From contig NZ_VFMX01000001.1 in assembly GCF_006715285.1 (NCBI RefSeq), forward strand, positions 4,092,001 to 4,156,000: a stretch of 64,000 bases of DNA, given 5' to 3'. Below are positions 42,088 to 51,671 of the stretch, piece by piece. Under the pieces are notes generated by a model that saw nothing but the letters and a program-made list of their open reading frames with translations, did no database searches and had not been told where the DNA came from. The position numbers and the translations under genes were made by a program. This DNA comes from Arthrobacter sp. SLBN-83 (GTDB lineage: Bacteria > Actinomycetota > Actinomycetes > Actinomycetales > Micrococcaceae). The first letter of the stretch is position 1, and every line of letters begins with the position of its first letter.

Positions 42088-43650
42088 TTACTCCTCGCCG
42101 GTGTGGGCCTGCCCTTCCACCAGCTCGCGGACAGCGTCGATGAAAGTACCACCACGGTGAGCGTAGGAAGAGAACTGATCCATGGAAGCAGCTGCCGGAG
42201 CCATCAGCACGGTGTCGCCTGATTCGGCGATCCGTGCTGCTGACGCAACGGCCCAGGACATCACCCGTTCTCCCTTTCCGGGGGAACCGCCGGAGGTGCC
42301 ACCGGACGCGGAAGCAGTCTGCACCCCTTCAGTCTCACCTGCCTCCGGTTCGATCACCGGGACATCGGGCGCGTGTCGCTGGAGGGCTTCCCGGAGGTGG
42401 GTGGTGTCCGTCCCGATCAGTACTACGGCCTTGAGCCGCGCGGCGTGGTCCCTTACCAGCTCGTCGTAACTCACGCCCTTGGACAGGCCGCCGGCGATCC
42501 AGACTACGTTGCTGAAGGCCGACAGGGATGCTGAGGCTGCGTGTGGATTGGTGGCCTTGGAGTCGTTAACCCAGAGGACGCCATTCATGCGGGCGACCGG
42601 CTGGATGCGATGGTCGCCCGGGACGTAGTCGAGGATGCCCTGGCGGACTGCCTTGGCGTCCACGCCATAGGCGCGGACCAGGCCGGCTGCGGCAAGGGCA
42701 TTGGCAACCATGTGGCGTGGGGCCAGCGGTCCCAGGTCCGCCATGGAGGCCAGTTCAGCCGCGCTGTTCCTGCGCTCTTCGATGAAGGCGCGGTCCACCA
42801 GCAGCCCTTCCACCACTCCAAGCATGCTGATGGCCGGAGTGACTGTAGTGAAGCCCACCGCACGGCAGCCTTCCACGACGTCTGCGTTTTCCACCATGCG
42901 CTCGGTTTCAACCTGCTCGGCGTTGTAGATGCAGGCCTTCTGGGTCCGCTCGTACACCTTCGCTTTGTCCGCGAGGTACGAATCATAGGAGCCGTGCCAG
43001 TCAACGTGGTCTTCGGCCACGTTCAGGCAGACGCTGGCCACGGGCGAAACGGATTCCGCCCAGTGCAGCTGGAAGCTGGAGAGTTCGACGGCGAAGACGT
43101 CGTACTCGACGGGGTCGCGGAGGGCATCCAGGATAGGAGTGCCCACGTTGCCCACGGCGACGGCTTTGAGGCCGGCTGCACGCAGCATGGATTCGGTCAA
43201 CCCCACCGTGGTGGTCTTGCCGTTGGTGCCGGTGATTGCCAGCCAGTCGGCCGTCTTCCGGCCTTCCCTGGTCCGCACCCGCCAAGCGAGTTCGACGTCG
43301 CCCCACACTGGTATGTGTGCCCGTGCCGCTGCGGCGAGCAGCGCCTGGTCCGGGCGCCACCCCGGCGAGGTCACAATCAGTTCCGGAAGCTCGCCGTCGA
43401 TGCGCGGGATGTGCGTCACGGCGTCGGGACCGAGCAGCACATCCGCGGCACCCACGATTTTCAACGTGTCCGCGTGGGCGCGGGCAGTGTCGCTGGTAGC
43501 GGCGTCCACCACGACGACGCGCGCGCCAAGTTCGATCAGGGTGTCAGCAGCGGCGAAACCTGATACCCCGATGCCGGTGACGACGACGCGCAGGCCGGCC
43601 CAATCGGAGTCCCAGGAGACGAGGTTGGCCAAGCGTGGGGAAACGGTCAC
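42088..43650 (-). CDS. murD: UDP-N-acetylmuramoylalanine-D-glutamate ligase
   Basis: MurD adds D-Glu to UDP-MurNAc-L-Ala. The 520-aa protein has RVVVTGIGVSGFAAADTL, GTNGKTTTVGLTESML and WVNDSKATNPHAAS. It is longer than E. coli MurD (about 438 aa), partly through a Ser/Gly-rich insertion at about 437-464 (SASGGTSGGSPGKG). The GTG at 43650 overlaps the mraY stop by 4 bp (GTGA) like other junctions here; an ATG at 43665 is the alternative and neither has a strong ribosome binding site. Confidence 0.94.
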   Translation of the reverse strand: MTVSPRLANLVSWDSDWAGLRVVVTGIGVSGFAAADTLIELGARVVVVDAATSDTARAHADTLKIVGAADVLLGPDAVTHIPRIDGELPELIVTSPGWRPDQALLAAAARAHIPVWGDVELAWRVRTREGRKTADWLAITGTNGKTTTVGLTESMLRAAGLKAVAVGNVGTPILDALRDPVEYDVFAVELSSFQLHWAESVSPVASVCLNVAEDHVDWHGSYDSYLADKAKVYERTQKACIYNAEQVETERMVENADVVEGCRAVGFTTVTPAISMLGVVEGLLVDRAFIEERRNSAAELASMADLGPLAPRHMVANALAAAGLVRAYGVDAKAVRQGILDYVPGDHRIQPVARMNGVLWVNDSKATNPHAASASLSAFSNVVWIAGGLSKGVSYDELVRDHAARLKAVVLIGTDTTHLREALQRHAPDVPVIEPEAGETEGVQTASASGGTSGGSPGKGERVMSWAVASAARIAESGDTVLMAPAAASMDQFSSYAHRGGTFIDAVRELVEGQAHTGEE

Positions 43651-44756
43651 AGCAGTACAACCCATTCAGCGTAGAAGATGCCCAATCCGACGGCGACGAA
43701 GAGTCCGCCCAGGATCCAGAACCGGACCACGACGGTCACTTCGGCCCACCCCTTTAGCTCGAAGTGGTGCTGCAGCGGTGCCATCTTGAACACGCGCTTC
43801 CCGCCGGTGGCCTTGAAGTAGCCCACCTGGATGATGACCGACAGGGTGATCAGCACGAAGAGGCCGCCCACGATGCCCAGCAGGAGTTCGGTCCGGGACA
43901 GGATGGCGAAACCAGCCACCGCGCCGCCGATGGCCAGCGAACCGGTGTCGCCCATGAAGATCTTTGCCGGCGATGTGTTCCACCAGAGGAACCCCACCAG
44001 CGCGGCGCTGAGGATGGCGGCCAGGAGCGCCAGGTCCAAGGGGTCCCTGACCAGGTAGCAGCCGCTGCCGGCCTCCCTGGGGGAACCACAGGCCTGGTTG
44101 CTCTGCCATATGCCCATCAGCGTATAAGCGCCGAAAACCATGATTGATGCACCGGCCGCCAGGCCGTCCAGGCCATCGGTAAGGTTCACGCCGTTCGTGG
44201 CAGCGGTGACGATCAGGTTCGACCAGATGACGAAGAGGATGGCCCCAAGGACGGTGCCGCCGAAGGCAAGGTCGAGCCAGGGCAGGTCGCGGACCAGGGA
44301 GATCTTTGTGGACGCGGGCGTCAGGCCGGCGCCATTGGGGAAGTTCAGCGCCAGGATGGCGAAGATGATGCCTACCGCGGCCTGGAGGATGAGCTTTGCC
44401 TTGGCGTTAAGGCCGAGGCTGCGCTGCCGGGAGATTTTGATGAAGTCGTCCAGGAAGCCCACCAGGCCCATGCCCACCATGAGGAAAAGCAGGATCAGGG
44501 CCGAGGCGGATGGTCCCGGCGAGTCGGGGTTCATCATCAGCATGATGAGATGCGTGAGTCCGTAACTGAGCAGCACGGAGGCCACCACCACGGTTCCGCC
44601 CATGGTGGGGGTGCCGCGCTTGGTGTGGTGCGATGTGGGGCCGTCGTCACGGATGAACTGGCCGTAGCCGCGGCGCACCAGGAGTCGGATGAAAAGCGGG
44701 GTGCCCACCAGGGAGCACAGCAGGGCCAGTCCTGCGCCGATCAATAGAGCAATCAC
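43647..44756 (-). CDS. mraY: Phospho-MurNAc-pentapeptide translocase
   Basis: MraY moves phospho-MurNAc-pentapeptide to undecaprenyl phosphate, making lipid I. The 369-aa protein has about ten membrane helices and the family motifs SHHTKRGTPTMGG, NLTDGLDGLAAG with the catalytic aspartates, and FMGDTGSLAIGG. It starts at GTG, overlapping the murF stop by 4 bp. Confidence 0.96.
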   Translation of the reverse strand: MIALLIGAGLALLCSLVGTPLFIRLLVRRGYGQFIRDDGPTSHHTKRGTPTMGGTVVVASVLLSYGLTHLIMLMMNPDSPGPSASALILLFLMVGMGLVGFLDDFIKISRQRSLGLNAKAKLILQAAVGIIFAILALNFPNGAGLTPASTKISLVRDLPWLDLAFGGTVLGAILFVIWSNLIVTAATNGVNLTDGLDGLAAGASIMVFGAYTLMGIWQSNQACGSPREAGSGCYLVRDPLDLALLAAILSAALVGFLWWNTSPAKIFMGDTGSLAIGGAVAGFAILSRTELLLGIVGGLFVLITLSVIIQVGYFKATGGKRVFKMAPLQHHFELKGWAEVTVVVRFWILGGLFVAVGLGIFYAEWVVLL

Positions 44757-46216
44757 AGCAGAGTGCTCCTTTCGTCGGCAGGGGTGGAGGTTGGGGGTAA
44801 TGCTATCCGATCGCCCAAATGGCGAAGTCCCACGCTATTGGAGGACTTGAACAACACCAGGTCGCCGGACTGGAGTTCGGCGTCCAGGACTTCATAGGCC
44901 TCATCCACCGTCTCGGCGAAGAGGCACTCGTCCCCCCAGGAGCCTTCCTGCACGGCCGAAACGTAGAGGGCCCTGGCTTCGCGGCCCACCACCAGCAGCC
45001 TGGAGATGTTGAGGCGCACCACCTGGGTCCCGACGGCTGTGTGCTCGCGGATGGAGTCTTCGCCCAGTTCCAGCATGGCCCCCAGGACCGCCCAGGTGCG
45101 GCGGCCGCGGCCAAGGTCGGCAAGGGTTCGAAGGGCGGCCCGCATGGACTCCGGGTTGGCGTTGTACGCATCGTTGATGATGGTGACACCGTCGGCCCGC
45201 TCGGTGCGTTCCATGCGCCAGCGGCTGGCGGCCGCCTGGTTGCTCAGCGAATCGGCGATGTGGTCACCGGGCACTCCGGCAGCCCACGCGGCGGCAGCGG
45301 CTGCGAGCAGGTTTCCCACGTGGTGCGCACCGATGAGCCGGCTGCTTACATGCCGGGGAGCGGCACCATCCGGAAGCTGGAGGTCGAATTCGGGGCTGCC
45401 CCCGGCGTTGGTGTCCGGATTGAGCGCCTGGACCTGCGCATCCGTGCGTCCTTCTGCGGAAAAGCCAAGGACGGCAGCGGTGGTACGGCTGCGCATTGCG
45501 GCCACGCGCTCGTCGTCAAGGTTGATGATCGCGGTCCCGCCGGCGGTCAGGCCTTCGACCATTTCACCCTTGGCAAGCGCAATGTTCTCCACTCCCCCGA
45601 ACTCGCCGGCGTGGGCGGTGCCCACTGCCAGGACCACGCCGATGTCCGGCTTGACCATCTCTGCGAGGTAGCGGATGTGGCCGATCCCGGTGGCCCCCAT
45701 CTCGATGACCAGGTAGCGGGTATCGGTGCCGGCCCGGAAGACCGTGAGCGGGACACCCACCTCGCCGTTGTAGGAGCCTTGGGGCGCCACTGTGTTGCCT
45801 TGCGTGGCCAGGATTCCGGCCAGGAGGTCCTTGGTGGTGGTCTTGCCGGCGGAACCGGTGATGCCCACCACCGTCAGCTGGTCTCCTGCTGCCGCACGTG
45901 CGGCCCGGATCCGGCGGACGGCCTCCGCGGCAAGGGCGCCCATGGCCAGGACGGCGTCGGCCACCACGATCGACGGGTACGCGTCTCCGTCCGGTGCCGG
46001 CACCGGGTGCTCGACGAGTGCCAGCACGGCACCCGCGGCAAAGGCGGCATCGATGAAGTCGTGGCCGTCGGCGTGTTCGCCCGGCTTCGCGACGTAAAGC
46101 GAACCCGGTGTGGCTTCGCGTGAATCCGTCACCACCGAGAGGGGCGTAAGTCCGGGATCGGCGTCCAGGCGCCCGCTGGTGATTTCGGCGATTTCCGCCG
46201 CAGTAAATGCAATCAT
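44753..46216 (-). CDS. murF: UDP-MurNAc-tripeptide D-Ala-D-Ala ligase
   Basis: MurF adds the D-Ala-D-Ala dipeptide. The 487-aa protein has the Mur-ligase N-domain (VVTDSREATPGSLYVAKPGE), the ATP loop GSAGKTTTKDLLAGIL, and NDAYNANPESMRAALRTL. The ATG at 46216 lies 6 bp after the murE stop. Confidence 0.96.
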   Translation of the reverse strand: MIAFTAAEIAEITSGRLDADPGLTPLSVVTDSREATPGSLYVAKPGEHADGHDFIDAAFAAGAVLALVEHPVPAPDGDAYPSIVVADAVLAMGALAAEAVRRIRAARAAAGDQLTVVGITGSAGKTTTKDLLAGILATQGNTVAPQGSYNGEVGVPLTVFRAGTDTRYLVIEMGATGIGHIRYLAEMVKPDIGVVLAVGTAHAGEFGGVENIALAKGEMVEGLTAGGTAIINLDDERVAAMRSRTTAAVLGFSAEGRTDAQVQALNPDTNAGGSPEFDLQLPDGAAPRHVSSRLIGAHHVGNLLAAAAAAWAAGVPGDHIADSLSNQAAASRWRMERTERADGVTIINDAYNANPESMRAALRTLADLGRGRRTWAVLGAMLELGEDSIREHTAVGTQVVRLNISRLLVVGREARALYVSAVQEGSWGDECLFAETVDEAYEVLDAELQSGDLVLFKSSNSVGLRHLGDRIALPPTSTPADERSTLL

Positions 46217-46222
46217 CTCGGT

Positions 46223-47854
46223 CTAGGACTCTATCCGGTCGTCATGGAGAACGTTGAATCCCCTGGCTGTCAAGGCGTTGCGCAGTTCCACCCTGTCGTC
46301 CAGGGCGAGGTTGACGCCCTTCACTTCCTGCCAGACCTCGTGCCCCCGGCCCGCAACAAGGATGGTGTCCTGTGGGCGCGCCAGGGACACTGCGTGGCGG
46401 ATGGCTTCGTCGCGGGGAAAGACCTCCAGCAGCTCGGCCGTCGATGACCCGCTGTCCAGGGCTTCACGAGCCCCCGCCAACACGTCGGAGCGGATCGCTG
46501 CCGCGTCCTCGTCGTGGGGATCGTCGTCGGTGATGATCACGGTGTCGGCAAGCCGCGCCGCAATGGCGCCCATGGCGGGCCGTTTGCCCTGGTCCCGCTG
46601 TCCGGTGGCGCCGAACACCACGATCAGCCGGGAGTCCGGCTGGGCAGGCCGGACAGCTTCCAGGGCCCGGGCCAGGGCGTCCGTGTTGTGGGCGAAGTCC
46701 ACCACGGCGGCGGGCTCCGCGGCGATCAGCTGCATTCGTCCGGGCACGGCCACCGTGAAGGGGTCGGCACTGTCCAGTGCGGCCTGCAGGTCAGCCGGGT
46801 CCACGCCGGAAGCGAGGACCATCAGCGCAGCCAGGGCCGCGTTGGCCACGTTGAAGCTGCCGGGCAAGCCGGTGTGGATCCTCAAGGTGGCGCCTCCGGG
46901 ACCCGCAAGGGTGAAGTCGGTCCCGAGTCCCCGCGGGGCCGTTGCTGCCACCGTCCAGTCCGCCTGGTTGCTGCCTGACGTACTGAGCGTGGTGACCGGC
47001 ACCTGGGTGCTGCCGGCCAGCCGGCGTCCCCACTCGTCGTCGACCGTCACCACCGCCCGGCGGGTGCGCCCGGGCGTGAAGAGTTCCGCCTTGGTGGCGA
47101 AGTACTCCTCCATGGTGTTGTGAAGGTCAAGGTGGTCCTGGGTCAGGTTGGTGAAACCCGCGACGTCGAAGAGCAGGCCGTCAACACGCTGGTAGGAGAT
47201 GGCGTGGGAGGAAACTTCCATGGCGGCGGCGTTCAGCCCGCGTTCGCGCATGAGCGCCAGGAGCCCGTGGACCTCGGTCGATTCGGGCGTGGTCAGGAGG
47301 CTGGGGATCGGCTTCCCGCCGGCCAGGATTTCGATGGTTCCGATCAGGCCGGTTTTCTGCCCGAGCGCACGCAGCAGGGAGGTGATGAAGTAGGTGGTGG
47401 TGGTTTTCCCGTTGGTTCCGGTAACACCGAACAGCCGCAATGGCCGGCCGTCAGCGGGCTGGCTTCGGTAGATCATGGCGGAGAGCGGTCCCACCTCGTT
47501 GCGGGGATTCCCGACCACGAGCACCGGGACCGGCGTATCGGCGGACAGTGCCAGCAGCCGTGCCCCCGCGTCGTCGGTGAGGACGGCCACTGCCCCTGCA
47601 CCGATGGCGTCGGAGGCGAAGTCGGCGCCGTGCCTGCTGGCTCCGGGGAGAGCCACGTAAAGGTCGCCAGGCTCCACGGTGCGTGAGTTGAGCGATATGC
47701 CGGTGATCTCCGCGTCGGCGGCGGGTTCGGGCACAGCTACGCCAAGGGCCTGCCCGACGGCGGCCAGCGGGACGGCAGCCACGGCTGCGGGCCGGAAGCG
47801 GCCCGGACTTTCGTCCCGGGGAGCGTCGCTGCCGGGCGTGGTGAACTCTGACAA
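46223..47854 (-). CDS. murE: UDP-MurNAc-tripeptide synthetase, probably L-lysine-adding
   Basis: MurE adds the third stem residue. The 543-aa protein has GISLNSRTVEPGDLYVALPG, GTNGKTTTTYFITSLL and EVSSHAISYQRVDG. The substrate loop reads TDDDPHDED around residues 442-450. Diaminopimelate enzymes have DNPR, whose Arg reads the extra carboxylate, and His447 replaces it here; this suits the L-Lys peptidoglycan of Arthrobacter (inference). The TTG at 47854 gives MSEFTTPGSD with GGAG 6-10 nt upstream; a GTG at 47905 is open but has no site. Confidence 0.93.
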   Translation of the reverse strand: MSEFTTPGSDAPRDESPGRFRPAAVAAVPLAAVGQALGVAVPEPAADAEITGISLNSRTVEPGDLYVALPGASRHGADFASDAIGAGAVAVLTDDAGARLLALSADTPVPVLVVGNPRNEVGPLSAMIYRSQPADGRPLRLFGVTGTNGKTTTTYFITSLLRALGQKTGLIGTIEILAGGKPIPSLLTTPESTEVHGLLALMRERGLNAAAMEVSSHAISYQRVDGLLFDVAGFTNLTQDHLDLHNTMEEYFATKAELFTPGRTRRAVVTVDDEWGRRLAGSTQVPVTTLSTSGSNQADWTVAATAPRGLGTDFTLAGPGGATLRIHTGLPGSFNVANAALAALMVLASGVDPADLQAALDSADPFTVAVPGRMQLIAAEPAAVVDFAHNTDALARALEAVRPAQPDSRLIVVFGATGQRDQGKRPAMGAIAARLADTVIITDDDPHDEDAAAIRSDVLAGAREALDSGSSTAELLEVFPRDEAIRHAVSLARPQDTILVAGRGHEVWQEVKGVNLALDDRVELRNALTARGFNVLHDDRIES

Positions 47855-47950
47855 GGGGATCTCCGATGGTGCTAGTGCGTGCCCGGCATGGTTCGCCCCG
47901 GGCACTGTGATGCGCTGGATGCTGCTGGTACTTCCGGCCCCGCGCGGCGG

Positions 47951-49753
47951 CTATTTGGCGTACTGGGGCATCCTGGCCGGCGTTCCGGTTGAAGGCTGGA
48001 CGTTGTAGGTCCGCAGCGCCTGGCTCATGACGGACCGGAACACCGGCCCGTTGGTGATGCCGTAGATGCTGCCCTTCGGCCGCTGGAGCACCACCTCCAC
48101 AATAAACCGCGGATCATCCATCGGCGCCATTCCCACAATCGAGGCCGTATAGCCGCAGTAGCCCGACTTGCCGTCGTCGCACGGTGACTCGGACGTGCCG
48201 GTCTTGGCTCCCACCCGGTAGCCGTCGATCCCGGCGTCCTTGATTTCGCCCTCGGTGACGGCGCTTTCCAGGATGTCCTTGACCTGCTGGGCCGTACTGC
48301 CGGAGACAACCTGCCGCGACGGCTGGGCGGGCACCTTTTCCTCGGTGCCGTCAGGCGAAATGTAGGAATCGATCAGCCGTGGCTGCAGCATGACGCCGTT
48401 GTTGGCGATGCTTTGGTAGGCACGGACGGTCTGCAGCGTGGACTGCGAAACGCCCTGCCCGAACAGCACAGTGTACTGCTGGCGTCCATCCCACTGATCC
48501 GGCGGTGTGAGGATGCCCGAGGCGGTGGCCGGCAGGCCGATGTCCGGTGCCTCGCCGATGCCGAACTTCTTCAGCCAGTCATACCGCTGTTCCTTGCTGA
48601 GCCGCTGGCCCGCCATGACAGTTCCGGTGTTCATGGAGTACCCGATGATGCCCGCCAGTGTCCGTTCCTCGGTCCCGTGGGTGAACGCATCGCTGAACGT
48701 CTGGCCATCAACCGTGTAGGTGGGCGGGATCGTAAAGGTGTCCAGCGGTTTCGCGAGTCCCTCATCGATCACAGCTGCCGCCGTCATCATCTTCTCCACG
48801 GAACCGGGCTCGTAGGCTGCGGTCACGGAGCGGACGCCGCGGTCCTTGGCCGCCACGAGACCGGGGTTGTTCGGGTCCGGTGAGTTCGTGTCGGCCAGGG
48901 CAAGGAGGTTCCCGGTCTTGGCGTCCATGACGATGATGACGCCCCATTCGGCGCTGAGCTTGTCCGACTGGCTCTGGATGGCCTGCTGGGCAAAGTATTG
49001 AAGATCGGAGTTGAGCGTGAGCTTGACGTCCTTGCCGTTCTGGGGCGGCGTCAGCTCGTCAAGGCCCACCGGGATGCGCAACCCATCGGCGCCGATCTCG
49101 AACAGGCGCTTGCCGTCCTTGCCCTTGAGCTGGTCGTCCTGGGTCTGCTCGATACCGGCCAGGCCGGTGGTGCCGTCCTGGAGGAAGCCCACCACTCCCC
49201 CGGCCACTGCACCGTTCGGGTAGACGCGCTTGCTCACGCCCTCGGCAACGATGCCGGGCACCTGGAGTTTGGAGATGCGGTCCTCGACGTCGGGCTTCAC
49301 GTCCTTGGCCACGATGTAGTAAGGCTGCTGGCCGGTGACGGCGTCCCGGACAGCATTCGTGTCCATGCCAAGGGCGGCTGCGAGCTCGGAAATTGCCTGG
49401 TCGCGGCTGACGTCCACCAGTTTTTCGTGGCCGTCCGTCTGGTCCAGCCGCTTGTAGGACTCCGTCTTGGTGTTGACCCGCTGGTCGACCACGATGTTGT
49501 AGCGGATCACGCTGTTGGCCAGGACGGTTCCGCGGGAGTCCAGGATGCTGCCGCGCTCTGCAGGCAGGATGGCGGAGGTCATGCGGCTGTTCAACGCCGC
49601 TTCAGCCATGCCCCCGACGTCGAGTCCCTGGACCAGGAAGAGCTTCCCGCCCACCACCAGCAAAAGCGTGAGCATGACGCCCAGTCCCAGGCGTAAGCGT
49701 TTCGTGGCGTTGGGTGCCTTGCCTTGTCCTGCCTTGCCGGTCTTCTCCGCCAC
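47951..49753 (-). CDS. ftsI: Class B penicillin-binding protein 3, septal transpeptidase
   Basis: A 600-aa single-pass transpeptidase that cross-links septal peptidoglycan with FtsW. One membrane helix is at about 19-42. The dimerisation domain starts at ERGSILDSRGTVLA. The serine transpeptidase motifs are intact: SVEK (Ser318), SMN (Ser373) and KTG (Lys517). There is no PASTA domain at the C-terminus, unlike some Gram-positive class B PBPs. The start is GTG with AAGGAA upstream. It lies 48 bp after the ftsL-like gene. Confidence 0.95.
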   Translation of the reverse strand: MAEKTGKAGQGKAPNATKRLRLGLGVMLTLLLVVGGKLFLVQGLDVGGMAEAALNSRMTSAILPAERGSILDSRGTVLANSVIRYNIVVDQRVNTKTESYKRLDQTDGHEKLVDVSRDQAISELAAALGMDTNAVRDAVTGQQPYYIVAKDVKPDVEDRISKLQVPGIVAEGVSKRVYPNGAVAGGVVGFLQDGTTGLAGIEQTQDDQLKGKDGKRLFEIGADGLRIPVGLDELTPPQNGKDVKLTLNSDLQYFAQQAIQSQSDKLSAEWGVIIVMDAKTGNLLALADTNSPDPNNPGLVAAKDRGVRSVTAAYEPGSVEKMMTAAAVIDEGLAKPLDTFTIPPTYTVDGQTFSDAFTHGTEERTLAGIIGYSMNTGTVMAGQRLSKEQRYDWLKKFGIGEAPDIGLPATASGILTPPDQWDGRQQYTVLFGQGVSQSTLQTVRAYQSIANNGVMLQPRLIDSYISPDGTEEKVPAQPSRQVVSGSTAQQVKDILESAVTEGEIKDAGIDGYRVGAKTGTSESPCDDGKSGYCGYTASIVGMAPMDDPRFIVEVVLQRPKGSIYGITNGPVFRSVMSQALRTYNVQPSTGTPARMPQYAK

Positions 49754-49801
49754 CGTGATATTCCTTGCTGCTCGACGCTACTGCCTGTCCTGCCCCTTGG
49801 T

Positions 49802-50515
49802 CTAGTGTCCGGGGACCTTCTGCTGGGGCGCCGGAACGGAGCCGCCGTGAAGCGCGGGTGCCGGAGCCGCCGCGGCGGCCTGGGCAGCTGCAGCCGCCTG
49901 GGCCGCGGGGGCTCCACCGGCCTGTGCCGGGCTGGCTGCGGGGGCCGGGCCGGCCGAGGGAGCGGCGGCCGCCTTGCCCGCGTCCGGTGTCGCGCCCTTG
50001 TCCGCTGTTGCGCCCTTGGAAGCCGGCGGCACAATGAGCTGCCCGGCCACGGCCGGCGCCGGGATCACCGCTCCTCCTGCTGCACCCTTGACTGCGGGGG
50101 TGGCTTTGCCGGTGACTGAGAGGGTGGACAGGTCGATCTGGCCCTTTACCGTGGAGGCCACCATGCCGAGCTCGGTGGCTTTGGCCGCCAGGTTCTGCGG
50201 GGCCTCGTAGTTCTGTACCTGCTGGGTGAGGTCCTGGTTGGCCTTGGTCAGTGAGCTCTGCTTGGCGCGCAGCTCCACCAGCTGGTACTGGGCGGTGGAC
50301 ACCGAGATGTTCAGGACCAGTACGGCGACCAAGGCGACCGCGAGCATGGCAAAGCAGAGCACGACGAAGGGGGCGCGGCGCTTCCGGGGCGCCGTGCGGA
50401 CTACGGAAAGCGGTGTACGCCCCTTCCGGCCCCCGCCCGGTTCGCCTGCAGGCCTGGCATCGGCCGCCGAACTGCCGGAAACGATGGGAAAGTTCTTGAC
50501 GGCGGCGGTGCTCAT
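49802..50515 (-). CDS. ftsL: FtsL-like divisome protein with long low-complexity tail
   Basis: Identified mainly by place (between rsmH and ftsI) and shape. A basic N-terminus, one membrane helix (about 50-70) and a short coiled coil (about 73-105; QLVELRAKQSSLTKANQDL) match FtsL. The following ELGMV turn is also typical. What is unusual is the 115-residue Ala/Pro/Gly-rich outer tail (about 121-237), which makes it twice normal FtsL length. In other bacteria FtsL binds FtsQ and activates FtsW-FtsI. It overlaps rsmH by 4 bp. Confidence 0.85.
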   Translation of the reverse strand: MSTAAVKNFPIVSGSSAADARPAGEPGGGRKGRTPLSVVRTAPRKRRAPFVVLCFAMLAVALVAVLVLNISVSTAQYQLVELRAKQSSLTKANQDLTQQVQNYEAPQNLAAKATELGMVASTVKGQIDLSTLSVTGKATPAVKGAAGGAVIPAPAVAGQLIVPPASKGATADKGATPDAGKAAAAPSAGPAPAASPAQAGGAPAAQAAAAAQAAAAAPAPALHGGSVPAPQQKVPGH

Positions 50516-51504
50516 GCAGCTCTCCTGGCTCTGATTCGTTCTGCCGCGCGGAGCCTGGCGGAGGCAGCGCGCGGATTTTCAGCAATTTCGACGGCGGTTG
50601 GCACCTCAGTGCCTTTGGTCAGGGTCTTGAGTTCAGGCTTGTGTTCTTCCAGCTCGACGGGGAAGCCAAGCGGAGCGGAGGACTTCGAGCGTGCCTGGAG
50701 GACGCCCTTGACAATCTTGTCCTCCAGGGAGTGGTAGGACATGATCACGATGCGCCCGCCCAGGGCCAGGGAGTCGACGGCGGCGGGGACGGCCCGTTCC
50801 AGGACGTCAAGTTCTTCGTTGACCTCGATCCGCAGGGCCTGGAAAGTCCGCTTGGCAGGGTGTCCGCCTGACTTCGCGGCGGAGGCGGGCACCACGGACC
50901 GGATCTGCTCCACGAGCTCGCCGGTGGTGGTGAATTCCTTTACCGCACGTGCTGCCACGATCCTGTTGGCGATCCGTCCGGCGAACTTCTCCTCGCCCCA
51001 CTTGCGGATGATCCGGACCAGGTCCGCTTCGCTGTAGGTATTGACCACATCCGCCGCCGTTTGGCCGCGGCTGGTATCCATCCGCATGTCCAGCGGGGCA
51101 TCGAACGAGTAGGCGAAGCCACGCTCCCGTTCATCCAGCTGCAGGGAAGAGACACCCAGGTCCATCAGGATGCCGTGCACCTCGGCCACGCCGAGGTCTG
51201 CCAGTACGTCCTGGATTTCGTCGTAGACCGCGTGGACCAGGTCCGTTCGGGCGGCGAAAGGAGCCAGCCGCTCCCCCGCGAGGGCCAGCGCTTCCTCGTC
51301 ACGGTCAATGCCGATGAGGTGGAGGTCGGGGAACCTCTGGAGCATGGCCTCCGAGTGGCCGCCCATCCCAAGGGTTGCGTCTACGGCGATGGGGGTTTCG
51401 CCGCGGAGCCTCGCTGCTTCGAACCCCGGTGCCAACAAATTGATGCACCGGTCGCGGAGGACCGGCACATGGCGTTCGGACGTGGGCTTGGGTTGATCGG
51501 TCAT
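50512..51504 (-). CDS. rsmH: 16S rRNA m4C1402 methyltransferase
   Basis: RsmH (MraW) methylates N4 of C1402 in 16S rRNA with S-adenosylmethionine. The 330-aa protein has HVPVLRDRCI, the SAM loop VDATLGMGGHSEAML, MDLGVSSLQLDERERGFAY, and a C-terminal SYHSLEDKIVK. The ATG at 51504 follows AAAGGA; the frame is open for 49 more codons that lack family character. A 167-bp gap separates it from mraZ. Confidence 0.96.
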   Translation of the reverse strand: MTDQPKPTSERHVPVLRDRCINLLAPGFEAARLRGETPIAVDATLGMGGHSEAMLQRFPDLHLIGIDRDEEALALAGERLAPFAARTDLVHAVYDEIQDVLADLGVAEVHGILMDLGVSSLQLDERERGFAYSFDAPLDMRMDTSRGQTAADVVNTYSEADLVRIIRKWGEEKFAGRIANRIVAARAVKEFTTTGELVEQIRSVVPASAAKSGGHPAKRTFQALRIEVNEELDVLERAVPAAVDSLALGGRIVIMSYHSLEDKIVKGVLQARSKSSAPLGFPVELEEHKPELKTLTKGTEVPTAVEIAENPRAASARLRAAERIRARRAA

Positions 51505-51671
51505 GCCTGGTCCTTTCCCGCCGTCGTTGTCACCTGCTGCTTCTGGGACCAGATCCCCATCCGCGCCTACCGTTCCGCCCGCCTGGCTCCGGGGAAGGTG
51601 AGCCAGGTTGGCAGTCGGTGGGCCGGCTGGAGATCTCGTCCAAGAAACCACCTGCTGCCCCGCTCCGGGAT

